Positions 34,801 to 46,295 of a stretch of 64,000 bases of DNA are shown here, piece by piece. The DNA lies in NCBI GenBank assembly GCA_900491605.1, contig UESW01004574.1:670120-734119 (forward strand). Direction: 5' to 3'. The position numbers were made by a program, and so were the translations under genes. The first letter of the stretch is position 1. Every line of letters starts with the position of its first letter. The DNA comes from Calamus simplicifolius. Its lineage: Eukaryota > Streptophyta > Magnoliopsida > Arecales > Arecaceae. The notes beneath the pieces were generated by a model. That model did no database searches. It was not told the origin of the DNA and saw only the letters and a list, made by a program, of their open reading frames with translations.

Positions 34801-37034
34801 GACCACTTGCTGTATTCAAGATCAAAGTATTTTTTTAATGTTGGATCATAAGGGTCATGGCATTATCACTTACAAAGGCATCTTGCAAGCGGTTATGGCC
34901 CAAGGTTTTGAGACCTGGTACTAGTATCAATACCTGACTTAGTGAGGAACAACTGCACGCTTCGGTTTTTATGGTTTTAGCCAACAAAAGTAGTTTTTTC
35001 TATCACGATGCAGATGATGGTGAGATCTAGCATTCTATTTTGAGTTTGCAAAGGACCTTTGACCCAGAACTACTTCTCAAGCAGAGAGGCTGCAATTCTG
35101 GCAGCATGTTTAAATGGGGAATAAGCATGGTACTGTACCAAACCACCTTGCTCGTGCAGTTCAAGAAAGGTTTCAATCTTCATTCTTATATTTTGAGACA
35201 TGTAGACGATCATGCAACAGGTATGCAATATTCATTCTTATATTTGCTCCATGGTTTATCAAATGGCAAGATGCTGTGGGATCTAAGGTCATGAATTCTT
35301 AACAAAAGAATCTCTTAAACTAGGAGGTTATGAATTTGCTATTATGCAACTTCCCTTCTATATTTGAAGATACTGTTGCCATAACACCATGGCATGATAT
35401 CTTTTTTCTAGATGGTATGCAAGATTTACTTGTAGTGCAAACTCTTTTAACCTTCGCAAAAGAAATTAGGTGCATTTTTGACAAATAAAGGAAAAATGAA
35501 ACATATTACAAATGGATGATCAGCCTTGATATCAGATGGCAAAAAGAATTCCACACTTACAGCAGAATATAACTTCAAGAAGTCACTGAATCTTCTAAGT
35601 ATTCCATGACTGGAGCTAACCCCTTGTGGAGATTGTATACCAATATGAATCCTGTAAAACTGTCCTTTAAGGGTGTTAAAAGAAAGATAAAAGAGCAAAA
35701 ACTAAAGCACAAACTCCTAGATCCATTATTATGAAATGTGTATTAATTGAACGTTTTAAGGACTCATGCTTAAGAAAAGTTGATGTGAAGGTATAACTTC
35801 ATCAGATTGTTACTATGGTACTGAACTTTTAACAAAAAGATCCACCTCACTAAAAAAATATGAGTCCCCTATAAAAATAATGTCTCCTAAAGATAAATAG
35901 ATAGAGCACCAAATCACTGAAATATGAAACCCGCAGTTCTTTTAGCATACATAACTATAGTGGGCAGTTCATAGATATCAAATTCTTCGTTGCCCAATGG
36001 TAATAATTAATCTGCAATATCAATAACTTATGTGGTAAAGCTATCATAATATGTAACTATATATCCATCATATAGTCCTCATGAACCAGATCAAAATTGG
36101 CACCTTCAAATCACAAACCATTCACTCCCAATGGCATGCGTGCATGCATGTGTATACAAAGAATCCAGCAACCAGTTGTTGAATCTGACATATTCTATCT
36201 TTTCAATGAAGATAATTAATTTATGCCTCTTATCACCTCATTATATGCTTACTTCATCTTCTCCCAGGAGGTAAGTGTTTTATATGCATCCAAGAATTAT
36301 AATGAGAAGGGAAATGAAGAAATTACAACTATAGGATTCAAGAAGCTGTCATGGGATGCTCCAGGATCAGTTTTAACAGTCCAGGAAGGAATCATGACAC
36401 AGTAACTCCAGCCAGTGTGAGGATTGTGGGGCCACATCGTGTTTCTCCCATCCTACATGCACACATGTAAACTATATCAGCAAATAGCAAAAATACATAT
36501 GGAAGAATTTGATGATGATTGTGCATTGCAAAATATAATATCCTGATTAGAATAATAGCAACAAAGAATAGCAAGATATGTCATATGTTGTTCAAAAGCA
36601 ATCACATGGTATAACATAAATAAAAAATTAGTAATTCTCTGAATGTAATTTGGAACAGCAACTTGAAAAGGAAGTTACAAGTAAAATGACAGTTTAGCGT
36701 TGTCCTTATCAATCAGATGTTATATCCTCCTTGTGCAAGGAGGCTTTGCAATTGGGGCACACACTTTGCATGCGATTTGAGGTATTCAAAGAGCAATAAT
36801 TATCACAAAAAAAGGAAGAAGGAATAAAAGAGTAGCAATCTATTCCATTATTAAACCCAAGCTCCCACTTTGTGCATCCATGTCATCCATCTTCATGTCC
36901 CTTCTTCTCCACTGCAGCTACTCAGTACTCACTTATCCAATAAACATACCCCTTGTAGTTCAATACTTACTTTGACGGCGAGAAGCAAGAGAAGTGCACC
37001 TACCAGAGCTGGGAGTTATTAATCGAAATGCATG

Positions 37035-37083
<49 letters not shown>

Positions 37084-37948
37084 AATCACATCACCCATAT
37101 TAGTTCTCACATCCATCACGCATGCCATAACTAGAAGGTGATATAGCTTTCAATTAATAACGATGGAGTGCCAAACTGTTTGCTCCACTTTATATGGAAA
37201 CCACATAACTGATTATGCAAGGGTTCAAAATAAGAAGGTAGACAACTTCAATTAAGGAGGGAACCCAACATAGGAACGAAAAAGCCAAATGATGAGATTA
37301 CGTCTGATGACTACATCATGGTTATTGCTTATCTTTCCCAAGTAAACAAATGGCAGGAGTGGAAAGGGACATAGGATCCAGGTGTATTAAGTTGCTCTCT
37401 CTTATCTTTGAAATAATGAAGAATCTGTAAAAATAGGGATTTCAATCATTTCTTCCAAGCTAAAACTGCTGCTATTCAGGATATGGCAAAGCATCTCAAA
37501 AGAAAGAAAGGCAATGATATGTAAGGGTCAAAATATTGCATATTGGAATGTAAAGGTCTATAATTTCTTGGACAGTTAATTTGATACAAACAGTGGTGAG
37601 CAGGCCCTGAATGCAATGCTGGATGAATCATGCATAAGTCACCATTGGATATACTCAGACTGAAGAAGCAAAATAAAACCCTCCACTTTCTAGATGACTA
37701 AATGTAGGTAATACAGTATCAAGTGAGATTACTCACATACCAAGGACAGCAAATGCCCTCCTAGTGAAGCAAATCACAATATAAAGTATGCATTTTCAGA
37801 TATACAACAATTTAACAAATTTCAATTTTATTATCTTACTGAACTATTTAGCTCAAGGGTTTTCTTAGTGTTGTTACCAATTTAATTGACGCATCCCTTG
37901 CACTTTTTCACTTATATGAGCAAATAACATGAAAACTTGAGAAAAGGG

Positions 37949-37982
<34 letters not shown>

Positions 37983-38938
37983 TGGTCAGGCAATGATGTT
38001 TTCTTCGCATGCTTATGATAACTGTGATTGAGACAGTTTTCCTACTATCAAGGGTGTTGTGTTGTCTTGTTGTTGGTTTCTCTTCTCTGTTTTTCTTTCT
38101 TCACTTCTCTTGACAAATAGTTGTGACTTTTAGTTTTCCTTATCAACCTGTGCAAATAGTGATTGGTCCTCGCGCCATCCATCTTTCTTCCTTAATTATC
38201 TCTTTGCCAGGAAAGACAGGAGAAGGATCCGGACTGGTTTTCAATTTTTGCATCTTCTCTATCTTTGCCTCTTTTTTCCCTTTGCAGCAGTTATGACCAC
38301 TATGTTCCTTATTACTTTGTCTAATCGGAGGGACAGTGTTCTTGCCAACTTTCTCATACTTCCTCCAACTTTCACTAAATTTAATAATAAGTAGGTTTCT
38401 CTATTTTTTTTATCTGATAAGGGTAAATTACGAGTATTATTAATCAACTTGCCATTTGTTGCGTTGGTCTCGTTACTCGCATACTAAATTTAATAAACAC
38501 ATCCAAATCAAGCAGCCCTAAAACTTCAAACTACAAATGCATTAGCTTTAATATTATAATCATATTCCTATCGCTGCGGTAAAACCATCCAAGCTAGAAA
38601 AAGCTGGAATCACAATGGCATAGAACAAACGATCCGCAGAGAAAACCTTGGAAGTAACCCATGAGAATTTTCAGTATCAAACTTCTTACGCAAAAAATAA
38701 AAGAAAAATTCAAAAGCCATCACAAGACATCGAAGCCCAGTTCAGATTCCCTTGATAGAACGAAAATTAGCAAAAAGAACCTAGAATTGTCACGAAAAAC
38801 AGAAACTGGCACGAATTTAGAAGTGGAGATCGGAGGAGAAGGGGATACCCATTTCTTGGGCGGAGGGCTCCAGTCCATGCCCAAGGGCAGCGGCGAAGTG
38901 CCATCATGGCGATGCTTCGGGGGGCTGTTCTGAGGCAT
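20554..38938 (-). CDS. EREL: PX-domain endosomal Rab effector, EREX/EREL-type
   Basis: Ten minus-strand exons: 38849-38938, 36327-36452, 35561-35659, 32705-32797, 29275-29378, 28070-28861, 27598-27762, 27260-27504, 23820-24038 and 20554-20840, all GT-AG. About 740 residues, as expected for EREL proteins. The start is MPQNSPPKHRHDGTSPLPLG. The PX (phosphoinositide-binding) domain covers roughly residues 40-170: TGWSYCVMIPSW, QSPQGVSSSHGILRRFSDF, PPAPPKHAF, RRLALEDWMGKLLSDIDLSR. A serine-rich linker and long coiled coils follow (exons 6-9), then the tail NRFLER. In Arabidopsis, EREX and its homologues bind PI3P and canonical RAB5 and act in vacuolar traffic. Oddities: the frame slips once in exon 6 (near 28540), exon 8 (an A run near 27475) and exon 10 (near 20835). 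Each time one base is missing relative to the conserved reading. The other exons are intact. Confidence 0.92.
22540..22640 (+). repeat. Dispersed repeat, copy a (EREL last intron)
   Basis: GCCATCATCCTAGCATTCCA and the following text match, on the opposite strand, 24760-24915 in the next intron. No coding capacity. Possibly a degenerate SINE or MITE. Confidence 0.6.
24130..24600. mobile_element. Possible MITE with TTTTAAAT ends and GTTATAACAG interior
   Basis: The right end, reverse-complemented, reads ATGGTTTTAAATAATGGTG followed by GTTATAACAG words. The left side has TTTTAAATATCTC, then ACCGTTGTAACAGTTAC. Terminal similarity is imperfect and no target duplication was confirmed. Confidence 0.35.
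24760..24915 (-). repeat. Dispersed repeat, copy b, inverted relative to copy a
   Basis: The reverse complement reads GCCATCATCCTAGTGTTCCA, near-identical to copy a, and keeps its surrounding words (ATGTC, GATAGG). It lies in EREL intron 8. Confidence 0.6.
25443..26690. mobile_element. Possible non-autonomous transposon with GGGCCTATTTGG end
   Basis: The left end is GGGCCTATTTGGTATCATTT. The right end, reverse-complemented, is GGCCTGTATTAGGCATTGCT. GGCCTGTTTGG-like ends are common in plant non-autonomous elements. The interior includes very AT-rich tracts (26200-26450). Boundaries are approximate. Confidence 0.4.
31682..32330. mobile_element. hAT-type MITE, copy 2, with 8-bp target duplication (EREL intron 4)
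   Basis: The ends CAGTATTATTGAAAGCAC and (reverse complement) TAGTGTTGTTAAAGGCAC form an inverted repeat. It is flanked on both sides by GGATCAGG (31674-31681 and 32331-32338), an 8-bp duplication diagnostic of hAT transposition. No coding capacity; an AAT microsatellite lies inside. The interior matches copy 1 at 11721-12269. The right flank (AAGTTAGGTCA) is shared with copy 1 too. Confidence 0.85.
31859..31890. repeat. (AAT)n microsatellite within the hAT MITE
   Basis: About ten AAT trinucleotides. A shorter AAT tract sits at the equivalent place in copy 1. Confidence 0.9.
32798..35560. other. EREL intron 3, content unrecognised
   Basis: This 2.8-kb intron has several open frames of 60-130 codons near 33400-34950 but none with family features. 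The sequence may derive from old mobile DNA. Confidence 0.4.
37038..37080. repeat. (TA)n microsatellite
   Basis: About 21 TA dinucleotides in EREL intron 1. Confidence 0.95.
37950..37980. repeat. 31-base poly-G tract
   Basis: An uninterrupted run of 31 G on the plus strand in EREL intron 1 (C on the transcribed sense). Such a run is hard to sequence and the length is uncertain. Confidence 0.9.
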
Positions 38939-39557
38939 CTCACGATCAGAAAGAACGAAGGGAATGGTAGAAGGATCGAGCTGCGGTGGAGAGAGAGAGG
39001 AGATTGGGATCCGATCCGGGGAGGATGATGGCTTGCAGGCGAAGCGAATCGACCGGCGTCTCCCCTCGGGAGAAGTCTCCAAAGCGAGCACCTAACCGTC
39101 CGTCCTCGCAGTCGCAGACTTCCGGAGAACCCCCACGCCAGCAAATTTGACTGAAGTCGGGCACGTGAAAGGCGTGAGGGAGGAGAACTCGAGGATGAAT
39201 GAACGTTTTGTTATTACGAAAAAATATCATTAGGCTCTCTCCGGTCTCAAGTTTGCCTACTCAAATTTAGAGGAAAAAAAAAAGGTCTTGATCTCAATGG
39301 ATCGTGTCGTTTGTCGCATGACGACTATAGGTCTAAAATATCTGATGTGTCTGATTAAGTTCCATCAAAATTAACAAAATAAGGAGTTAATCAGAAGTTT
39401 TTCTCGACCTTGGACCTTCAGGACCTCCCCTCGGCCTCGAACCTCCGCGGTCCCCTCGACCTCGAACTTTCACGGTCCCCTCAGCCTTGGATCTTCAGGG
39501 TCCCCTCGGCCTCGGACCTCTAAGGTCCTCTCAGCATCAAATCTCCAAGGTTCCCCT

Positions 39558-39594
39558 CCACGTGGCCCATCAGTTCTTGGCAACTGCCACGTGG
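39558..39594 (+). promoter_or_regulatory. Two G-box (CCACGTGG) motifs in element 1 LTR
   Basis: CCACGTGG at 39558-39565 and 39587-39594, with decayed copies CCACATAACG and CCACATAGCC following at about 30-bp intervals. Both G-boxes are kept in the 3' LTR at 49323 and 49352. Perfect G-boxes are plant bZIP/bHLH sites; use here is inferred. Confidence 0.55.
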
Positions 39595-39766
39595 CCCACT
39601 ATCTTTCTGCAACTACCACATAACGCATTAGTCTTTGGCAACCACCACATAGCCCACTAACTCCCGATAATCGCGGATGATGGGACGTTACAAATGTGGC
39701 CAGACCCACTATCACCATACGGCCACAACTTCCTAAAATCATGCAAAAAGGGGGACTTGGAATAGG

Positions 39767-39773
39767 TATAAAA
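39767..39773 (+). promoter_or_regulatory. TATA box of element 1 LTR
   Basis: GGTATAAAAAGG, conserved at 49534 in the 3' LTR. It is the likely core promoter of the genomic retrotransposon RNA. Confidence 0.7.
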
Positions 39774-39962
39774 AGGATGAGTTAGGTTTTTTCTGGGGAC
39801 AACTTTTAAAAACACTATTTTTGAGGCACTAACTTGACCGTCGGAGGGTCCTCGCCAGAACCCCCCAGTCTCTGAGGAGTTTCTTGCAGGCTTACTGTCG
39901 TGGAGGCGAGACCAGGAGCTCCTTCGTCACCCGCGTCAAGAAGACGTGCTTTGGCTACAACA

Positions 39963-39982
39963 GATTGGCACGCCAGGTAGGG
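39963..39982 (+). other. Element 1 primer-binding site
   Basis: GATTGGCACGCCAGGTAGGG directly follows the 5' LTR, the place and type of sequence expected for the tRNA primer site. The tRNA was not identified. Confidence 0.65.
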
Positions 39983-40051
39983 AAAGAAAGAAAGGGCAGA
40001 GTTCGACGCTCCCAGGCTACAAGCCTTTGCTTCCCTTTACTACTCGATAAG

Positions 40052-41560
40052 ATGGTGGTAACACGAGCGTAGGAGGTTTCGGACGACGGCCCTGGGGGGT
40101 GGTATCAAGAGCCGAAGCAGCCAGAAACGAGCCCCCCGGCCCCTCCAGTCCTTTTCCCCGTCCCGCCATCGTCACCAACCCAGGGCGACCGGGTCGACGC
40201 TCTTGCTATGCAAGTTCATTCCTTAGTGGTGGCGGTCCAGCACCTGCAAGCAACAGGTGGCGGCTTCGCAGCAAGGCCCCCAGCCCCCTTCGCCGGGTGC
40301 GGGGATTGCCCCTCTTAGTCAATAGTCCACTTGCGGGAGAGCTTCCCACCAGGAAGTCCCCCGCCGATACGCCTCCCCCGGACGTCGCTACCGAGAGGCC
40401 TCCAAAAGACCACGGTCTCCTTCCCATCATTCTGACGACTCCCGCAGGCAGCGGCAGGGGAAGGAAGCCGAGCGAGGACATCGGTACCACCGCAATCCAT
40501 CCCCGTCCCTGGGATCATCGCGAGAAGGGTCTTTCGATGGGCGTGTCGCCCGCCGAGCTGAGCGGCGCCTTGAGGAGTATAATCAGCGACTGGAGGAGTT
40601 CAACCGCAGGGTTACCAACCCCCGAAGGTAGATTATGATAGCCATCCTCCCCTGTCTCGCTGCATAATGGAGGAGCCAATCTCCATCCGGTTCCATTTAC
40701 ACCAATTGAACCCTTACGATGGCACTACTGACCCCCTTGGACCACTTGGAAAGCTATATGGTCCTTATGCAGGTCTAAGGAGCAACTGATTCTTTTATCT
40801 GCATCGCCTTTCCTGCCACCCTTCGGAAGGCAGTGTGGGCCTAGTATTCTCGGCTGCCTCCACGAAGCATTAATTCCTTTCGGCAGCTAGAGAGAGCTTT
40901 TCTAGCACATTTCAACGCCTACCGAAAAATTCCATGGGTGGTCGACAGCCTGTTCGCCATCCAGCAGAAGAGTGGTGAGTCACTGAAAGATTTCATAGCT
41001 CGATTCAAGGAAGCCGCACTGGAGGTGCACAACCTTGATGACTCAGTTGCTACTCTAGCCTTGAAGCGAGGGCTTCGCCCCTCCCGCTTTGCGTACTCCC
41101 TCGACAAGAAGCCGCCAAGCTCCTACGCTGAGTTGCTGGGTCGAGCGCACAAATACATCCATGCCGATGAAGCCGACTCTTTTCGGCGCGAGACAGATGG
41201 GGGCCCTAACAAGAAGCAAGCCCGACCTGCATCTGATAGGCCACAGCAGGAGAGGCCTGAGCCTCCCTGGCGACCCGACAACCGGCCGAGGGCACTCGCT
41301 CCCAAGGAAGGAGTCTGTATCCCCCTGCTCGCCCCGATATCACATATTATGATGGAGATTGAAGGTAAGCCATTCCTCCAGCGCCCTCCTCCCCTCAAGT
41401 CTGGAGTCTCCCGTGACAAAAATTCTATTGTCGTTTTCATTGGGACCAAAGGCACAACACAGAAAGCTATCGCCAGCTCAAAAGGGCGATCGAGGCAAGT
41501 TCGTCCAAAGGGTGAATCCGGTTGCTCCAGGCTCGTCAGCACCCCCGCTTGCCTAGGTTG
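40052..41560 (+). pseudogene. Element 1 gag (broken)
   Basis: The ATG at 40052 (MVVTRA) is followed by an in-frame stop at codon 7. The frame then reopens with a coiled-coil N-terminus (DALAMQVHSLVVAVQHLQ). Capsid-type sequence follows in shifted frames: MEEPISIRFH near 40670, then SLFAIQQKSGESLKDFIARF and ALKRGLRPSRFAYSL at 40938-41200. Near 41430 a zinc-knuckle-like CRFHWDQRHNTESY has its last cysteine replaced by tyrosine. Gag forms the virus-like particle that packages the element's RNA. Element 2 carries the same protein in clearer form. Confidence 0.8.
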
Positions 41561-41689
41561 AAGTCAATAATGCCCCAACCGAGAAGACGGTAGCCATGAT
41601 CTCCTGGGGGCCGACGCCCGTCTAAGAGGTTCAGAGGGGAGGAGGGAATAGAACCTGTAATCCCTTTCTTTGAGAGGGACCTAAAGGGG

Positions 41690-44600
41690 GTGAGCAATCC
41701 AAATGACGATAGTGTTGTTGTTTTTATGACAGTTGCAAAACACCCTATAAAAAGGATACTGGTTGATAGTGGAAGCTCGGCTGACATTTTAAGTTACGAC
41801 GTATTTGTTTGTATGAGCTTATCCCATGACTCCCTTCGACCCATCGCCACGCCCCTCATGGGTTTCACTGGGGATGTTGTGAAGGTAGAGGGGGAAATTA
41901 TCCTTCCGGTCATGGCTGGGACGACACCCTTTCAAAAACGGTCATGGTGAGGTTCCTTGTTGCGCGGGTCCCTTTGGCTTACAATGCCATCTTGGGTAGG
42001 CCCGGGTTAAACTTGTTGGACGCCGTCATCTCCACCAAGAGGTTGCTTGTGAGGTTCCCAACCAACAAAGGAGTAGGGGAGATGCGCGGGGAGATGGGCC
42101 TCTTGTCCCCCTCCTACCATATAACGCCTAGCCCTCGGAAAGTACCAACCTTGCCAACAACTGAGTTGGTGGACCCCAGAGATTCAGAATGGAGGGGGAA
42201 ACCAGCCGAGCACTTATTGACTTTCCCCTTAGGGGGGGGACCCGGCAAAGACTGTCCGAGTTGGATCGCTGCTATCTGATGAAGCGAGGGCCTAGCTCCT
42301 CACCTTCCTTTGGGCTAACTCGGATGTGTTCGCCTGGTCAGCTTCGGACATGCCGGGCATTCCCCCGATGTAATTACCTACAAGCTCAGCCTCAATCCGC
42401 AGTGTCGGACAGTTCGACATAAGAAAAGAAGCTTCGCCCTCGAGCGGCAGAAGGCTGTCGACGACAAGGTTTGCAAGTTGTTGACTACCGAGCATATCTG
42501 GGAAGTACATTACCTAGACTGGCTGGGCAACGTTGTGATGGTCCGTAAGGCCAATGGAAGCTAGAGAATGTGTGTTGATTTCACCAATCTCAACAATGTG
42601 TGCCCCAAGGATAGTTTCCCGCTGCCCTGGATTGACCAGTTGGTGGACGCTGCATCGGGCTATGAGATTCTCAGCTTCATGGATGCCTTTTTCGGATACA
42701 ATCAGATTAAGATGGACCCGACGGACGAGGAGGCCACCTCTTTCGTGATCGAGAAGGGCATCTATTGCTACAGAGTGATGCCATTTGGGCTAAAGAATGC
42801 GGGGGCGACGTATCAAAGGCTGATGAACAGGGTCTTCGAAAACTAGATCGGACGCAATATGGTGGTGTACGTGGATGATATGATGACTAAAAGCATCCAT
42901 GCCGACGACCACATTGCCAACCTGGTAGAGACTTTTGATAACCTCCGCTGCTGTCAGATGAAGTTGAATCCACAGAAGTGTACCTTCGGAGTCATGACTG
43001 GCAAATTCCTCGGCTTTATGGTGACTCAGCGGGGAATAGAGGCAAACCCATACAAGATTCAAGCCCTCCTTGACATGAAGCCCCGGCTAAAAAAAGGAGA
43101 CCTAGCGTCTGACACGGCGGGTAGCGGCTTTAAGCCGCTTCTTGTCAAAGTCCATGGAAAGGTGTCTACCCTTCTTCAAGGCCTTGCGCAAGGTCAATGA
43201 TTTTGAATGGACCGAAGAGTGGCAGAGAGCATTTGAGGGGCTGAGAGAATTCTTATCTACCCCACCGTTGCTGTCCAAGCCAAGGAATGGAGAAGAGCTC
43301 TTCCTATACCTCGCGGCCTCGGCCTCGGCCGTGAGCTCAATGCTCATCCGCTCCGATGCCGATGGGACTCAGAGGCCTGTTTACTATATCAACAAGGTGC
43401 TTCATGATGTAGAGACTAGGTACTCCTGCACCGAAAAGATCATTTTTGCGCTAATCGTGTCTGCTCAGCACCTCATGCCCTATTTTCAAGCCCACTTGGT
43501 AGTGGTGCTCACAGACTAGCCGCTCAGAGCAATTCTATCTCGGCCCGACACCTCGGGCTGGCTGGCAAATGGGCGATCAAGTTGGAAGAATTTGATCTGT
43601 CCTTTCGGCCAAGGTCGACCATGAAATCCCAAGTCCTTGCAGACTTCTTGGTTGAGTGTACCTGTACCAAGGAATCGCCCGACGAGCTCCACTCGGCCCC
43701 TTCAAATGCAACGGCCAAGGGCGAGGGGCGAGACTGGGTCCTCCACATTGACAGCGCTTTGAATTCCTAGGAAGCGGAGCCGGCCTCATTCTAGCTAGCC
43801 CAGAGGGGGAAATGGTGGAATACGCCCTACGGTTCCTTTTTCCCGCGACCAACAATCAGGCAGAGTACGAAGCCTTGCTGGTGGCATGTGACTGGCCAAG
43901 GAGCTTGGAGTGGAGCATCTTCGAGCTTTCACCGACTCCCCGCTCATTTCTGGGCAGGTCGCTGGGGAATACGAGGCTTGGGATCCAACTATGTCTCGTT
44001 ATTTGGGTAAGGTCCAATCACAGTCCTCATCCTTTAATCACTTCAGCGTCAGCTATATCCCTAGGGGTGAGAACGCCAGAGCCAACTGTGTCCCGATTGG
44101 CCACCTCAGCCAATGGGGCCCTAGGGAGAACGTACGTGGAGCATCTGGAAGCTCCGAGCATCGACGCTACCGAGGAGGCCCTATCGATCGACCAAGAACC
44201 TTCGTGGACGGAGGCGTACGTCCGATATCTCACCAACGGCACTCTCCCTGATAATCCCGCAGAAGCCAAGCTGCTTAAGAGGCAAGCCCCCAAGTTCCTG
44301 ATGTTAGACGGGCGCCTGTACCGGAGGTCCTTCTCCTACCCACTCCTCCGATGCGCCACTTCAGCAGATGCCGACTACATCCTGCGCGAGATCGACGAGG
44401 GTATCTGCGGGAATCACTTGGGGGGCAGAACGCTGGCGTACAAGGCCCTGCGACAAGGGTATTATTGGCCCACTATGAGGGAGGATGTGACTGAGTTGGT
44501 GCAAAGATGTGACAGTTGCCAGTGGTACGCCCACATTCAATGACAGCTGACCACCCTGCTGAACCCTTATCGGCTCCGTGGCCCTTTGCTCAATGGGGGA

Positions 44601-45428
44601 TGGACATATTAGGACCGTTTCCCCTAGCTTCCGCTCAGCGAAAATTCTTGCTTGTCACCATTGACCATTTCACCAAGTGGGTGAAGGCCGAGGCGCTAGC
44701 AAAGATCACTGAGCATAAGGTTAGGACCTTCTTTTGGAAGTCCATCATCTGCCGCTTCAGGTTACCACACACCCTCGTCATTGACAATGGCCGGTAGTTC
44801 GACAATGCCCCTTTCAAGAGTTCTATGCTGAGCTGGGCATTCACCAGCGGGTCACCTCAGTTGGCCATCCCTAAACTAACGAAGCGGCCGAGGTAACCAA
44901 TCGAACCATCCTTCAAGGGCTAAGAACACGGTTGGATGACTTCAAAGGAAGATGGGTGGATGAGCTTCCCAATATGCTATGGGCCTACCACACCACGCCG
45001 CGTGTCCCCACCGGGAGACCCCTTCAGCCTTGTGTTCGGCTCCGAGGCGTTATCCCCATGGAGATTGGCCTTCCGAGCCCGCGGGTAGAGTGTATGATGA
45101 GGACGACAACTCGACTCGACTGTGAGCCAACTTAGACCTGTCGAAGAAGCGCGCGACCTAGCATGCCATAGAATAGCAGTTTATCGCCAGAGAGCCGCCA
45201 GTACTACAACACGCGCATTCGCCTTAAAGCCTTCTTGCCAGGGGATCTGGTCTTCAGGAAGGCCGAGGTATCAAAACCAATGGAGGGGGCAAGTTGACCC
45301 CAAATTGGGAAGGCCCCTACCGAGTCACCGAGGCCCTTCATCATGGAGCATACCGAATTGAAACTCTAGATGGGAAGCCTCTTTCCCGTACTTGGAATGC
45401 GGACAACCTCCGCCGATACTACCAATGA
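41690..45428 (+). pseudogene. Element 1 pol: protease, RT, two RNase H domains, integrase
   Basis: The aspartic protease shows RILVDSGSSADIL (41750-41800). Reverse transcriptase runs 42568-43100 with FMDAFFGYNQIKM, MPFGLKNAGATYQRL and the catalytic VVYVDDMM; a stop splits it at 42846. RNase H follows at 43200-43600. A second, archaeal-like RNase H with NNQAEYEALL starts at 43812 and soon shifts frame. The integrase zinc finger (CDSCQ) lies at 44400-44540, the core (FAQWGMDILGPFPL, VIDNGR) at 44560-44800. The C-terminal part ends near 45428 (RRYYQ). At least five frame breaks make it inactive. The order RT-RH-second RH-INT is typical of the Tat clade. Confidence 0.9.
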
Positions 45429-45554
45429 TGTACACGATCGGACAATCTTAGGTTTAAATACTTCGTTCTCTCCTTATTAAAACGCAGAAGTTTGTATATC
45501 TCGTTTTTCTCTAATGAAACAAGTGTTCGAGTGACTTGTCTTCCTAGCTCAAAC

Positions 45555-45935
45555 CCAACGTACCATCAGCACTCTAGCCCGAGCTCACCTCGGCACCATA
45601 AGCCCAAGCTCGTCTCGGCACCTCCAGCCTGATGTACCATCGACACTCAAGCCCGAGCTTGCCTCGACACTTAAGACTGAGCTTGCCTCGGCACCTCAAG
45701 CCGATGTACCATCGACACTTAAGCCCAAGCTTGCCTCGGCACCTCAAGCCCGATGTTCCATCGGCACTTAAGCCCGATGTACCATCGGCACTCAAGCCCG
45801 AGCTTGCCTCGGCACCCTAAGCCCGATGTACCATCGGCACTCAAGCACGAGCTTGGCTCGGCACATTAAAATTGATGTACCATCGGTCTTCAGGCTCGAG
45901 TTTGCCTCGGCGCGCCCAGCTCGATGGCGTGAAGG
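45555..45935 (+). repeat. Element 1 tandem-repeat block after pol
   Basis: Repeated units of roughly 40-45 bp alternate CCCGAGCTTGCCTCGGCAC and CCGATGTACCATCGGCAC, each about 17-25 bases. It sits between integrase and the antisense ORF. The CGATGTACCATCG core is near-palindromic and recurs in element 2's repeats. Tat-type 3' regions are known to spawn such tandem repeats. Confidence 0.85.
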
Positions 45936-46295
45936 AGCCCCGACCACTGGGCCACCGCCCGAGCCCAGCTTGAAGTGCTATTAGTGTTCGAGGTTTGCGC
46001 CCGGTCGGGCCTTCGAAGCTCGGTTACCTGACCCCAATGTTCCGCCTCTACACTAGCCCTGAGTTGTTACTTCAACCCCAGGCCAACTTATTTCCAGTTC
46101 GCTCGGACTTGCAAAGGCAACGTTTTAATGGAATTAAGCATGCACTAAATGACGCTAGGTCTACCACTTCATCAAAATCACCATTTTTCATTGCTCTTTC
46201 GAAAAGGGGTACAAAATGCCGACCTCGGTCGGACTTCAGTACAAAAAAAAAGAAGAAAAATGAAAGAGAAAGACAACATAGGATGAGGAATATGC

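Larger units (their letters stand above)
39343..39962 (+). repeat. Element 1, 5' LTR
   Basis: Starts TGATGTGTCTGATTAAG and ends GGCTACAACA, matching the 3' LTR throughout. It contains a CCTCGGCCTCGGACCTC-type minisatellite (39406-39550), two CCACGTGG boxes (39558 and 39587) and a TATAAAA at 39767. Confidence 0.9.

Noticed and set aside
40206..40518. Antisense frames in the gag region of element 1
   Set aside because: Shadows of the GC-rich gag N-terminus; the plus frame matches the gag of element 2.
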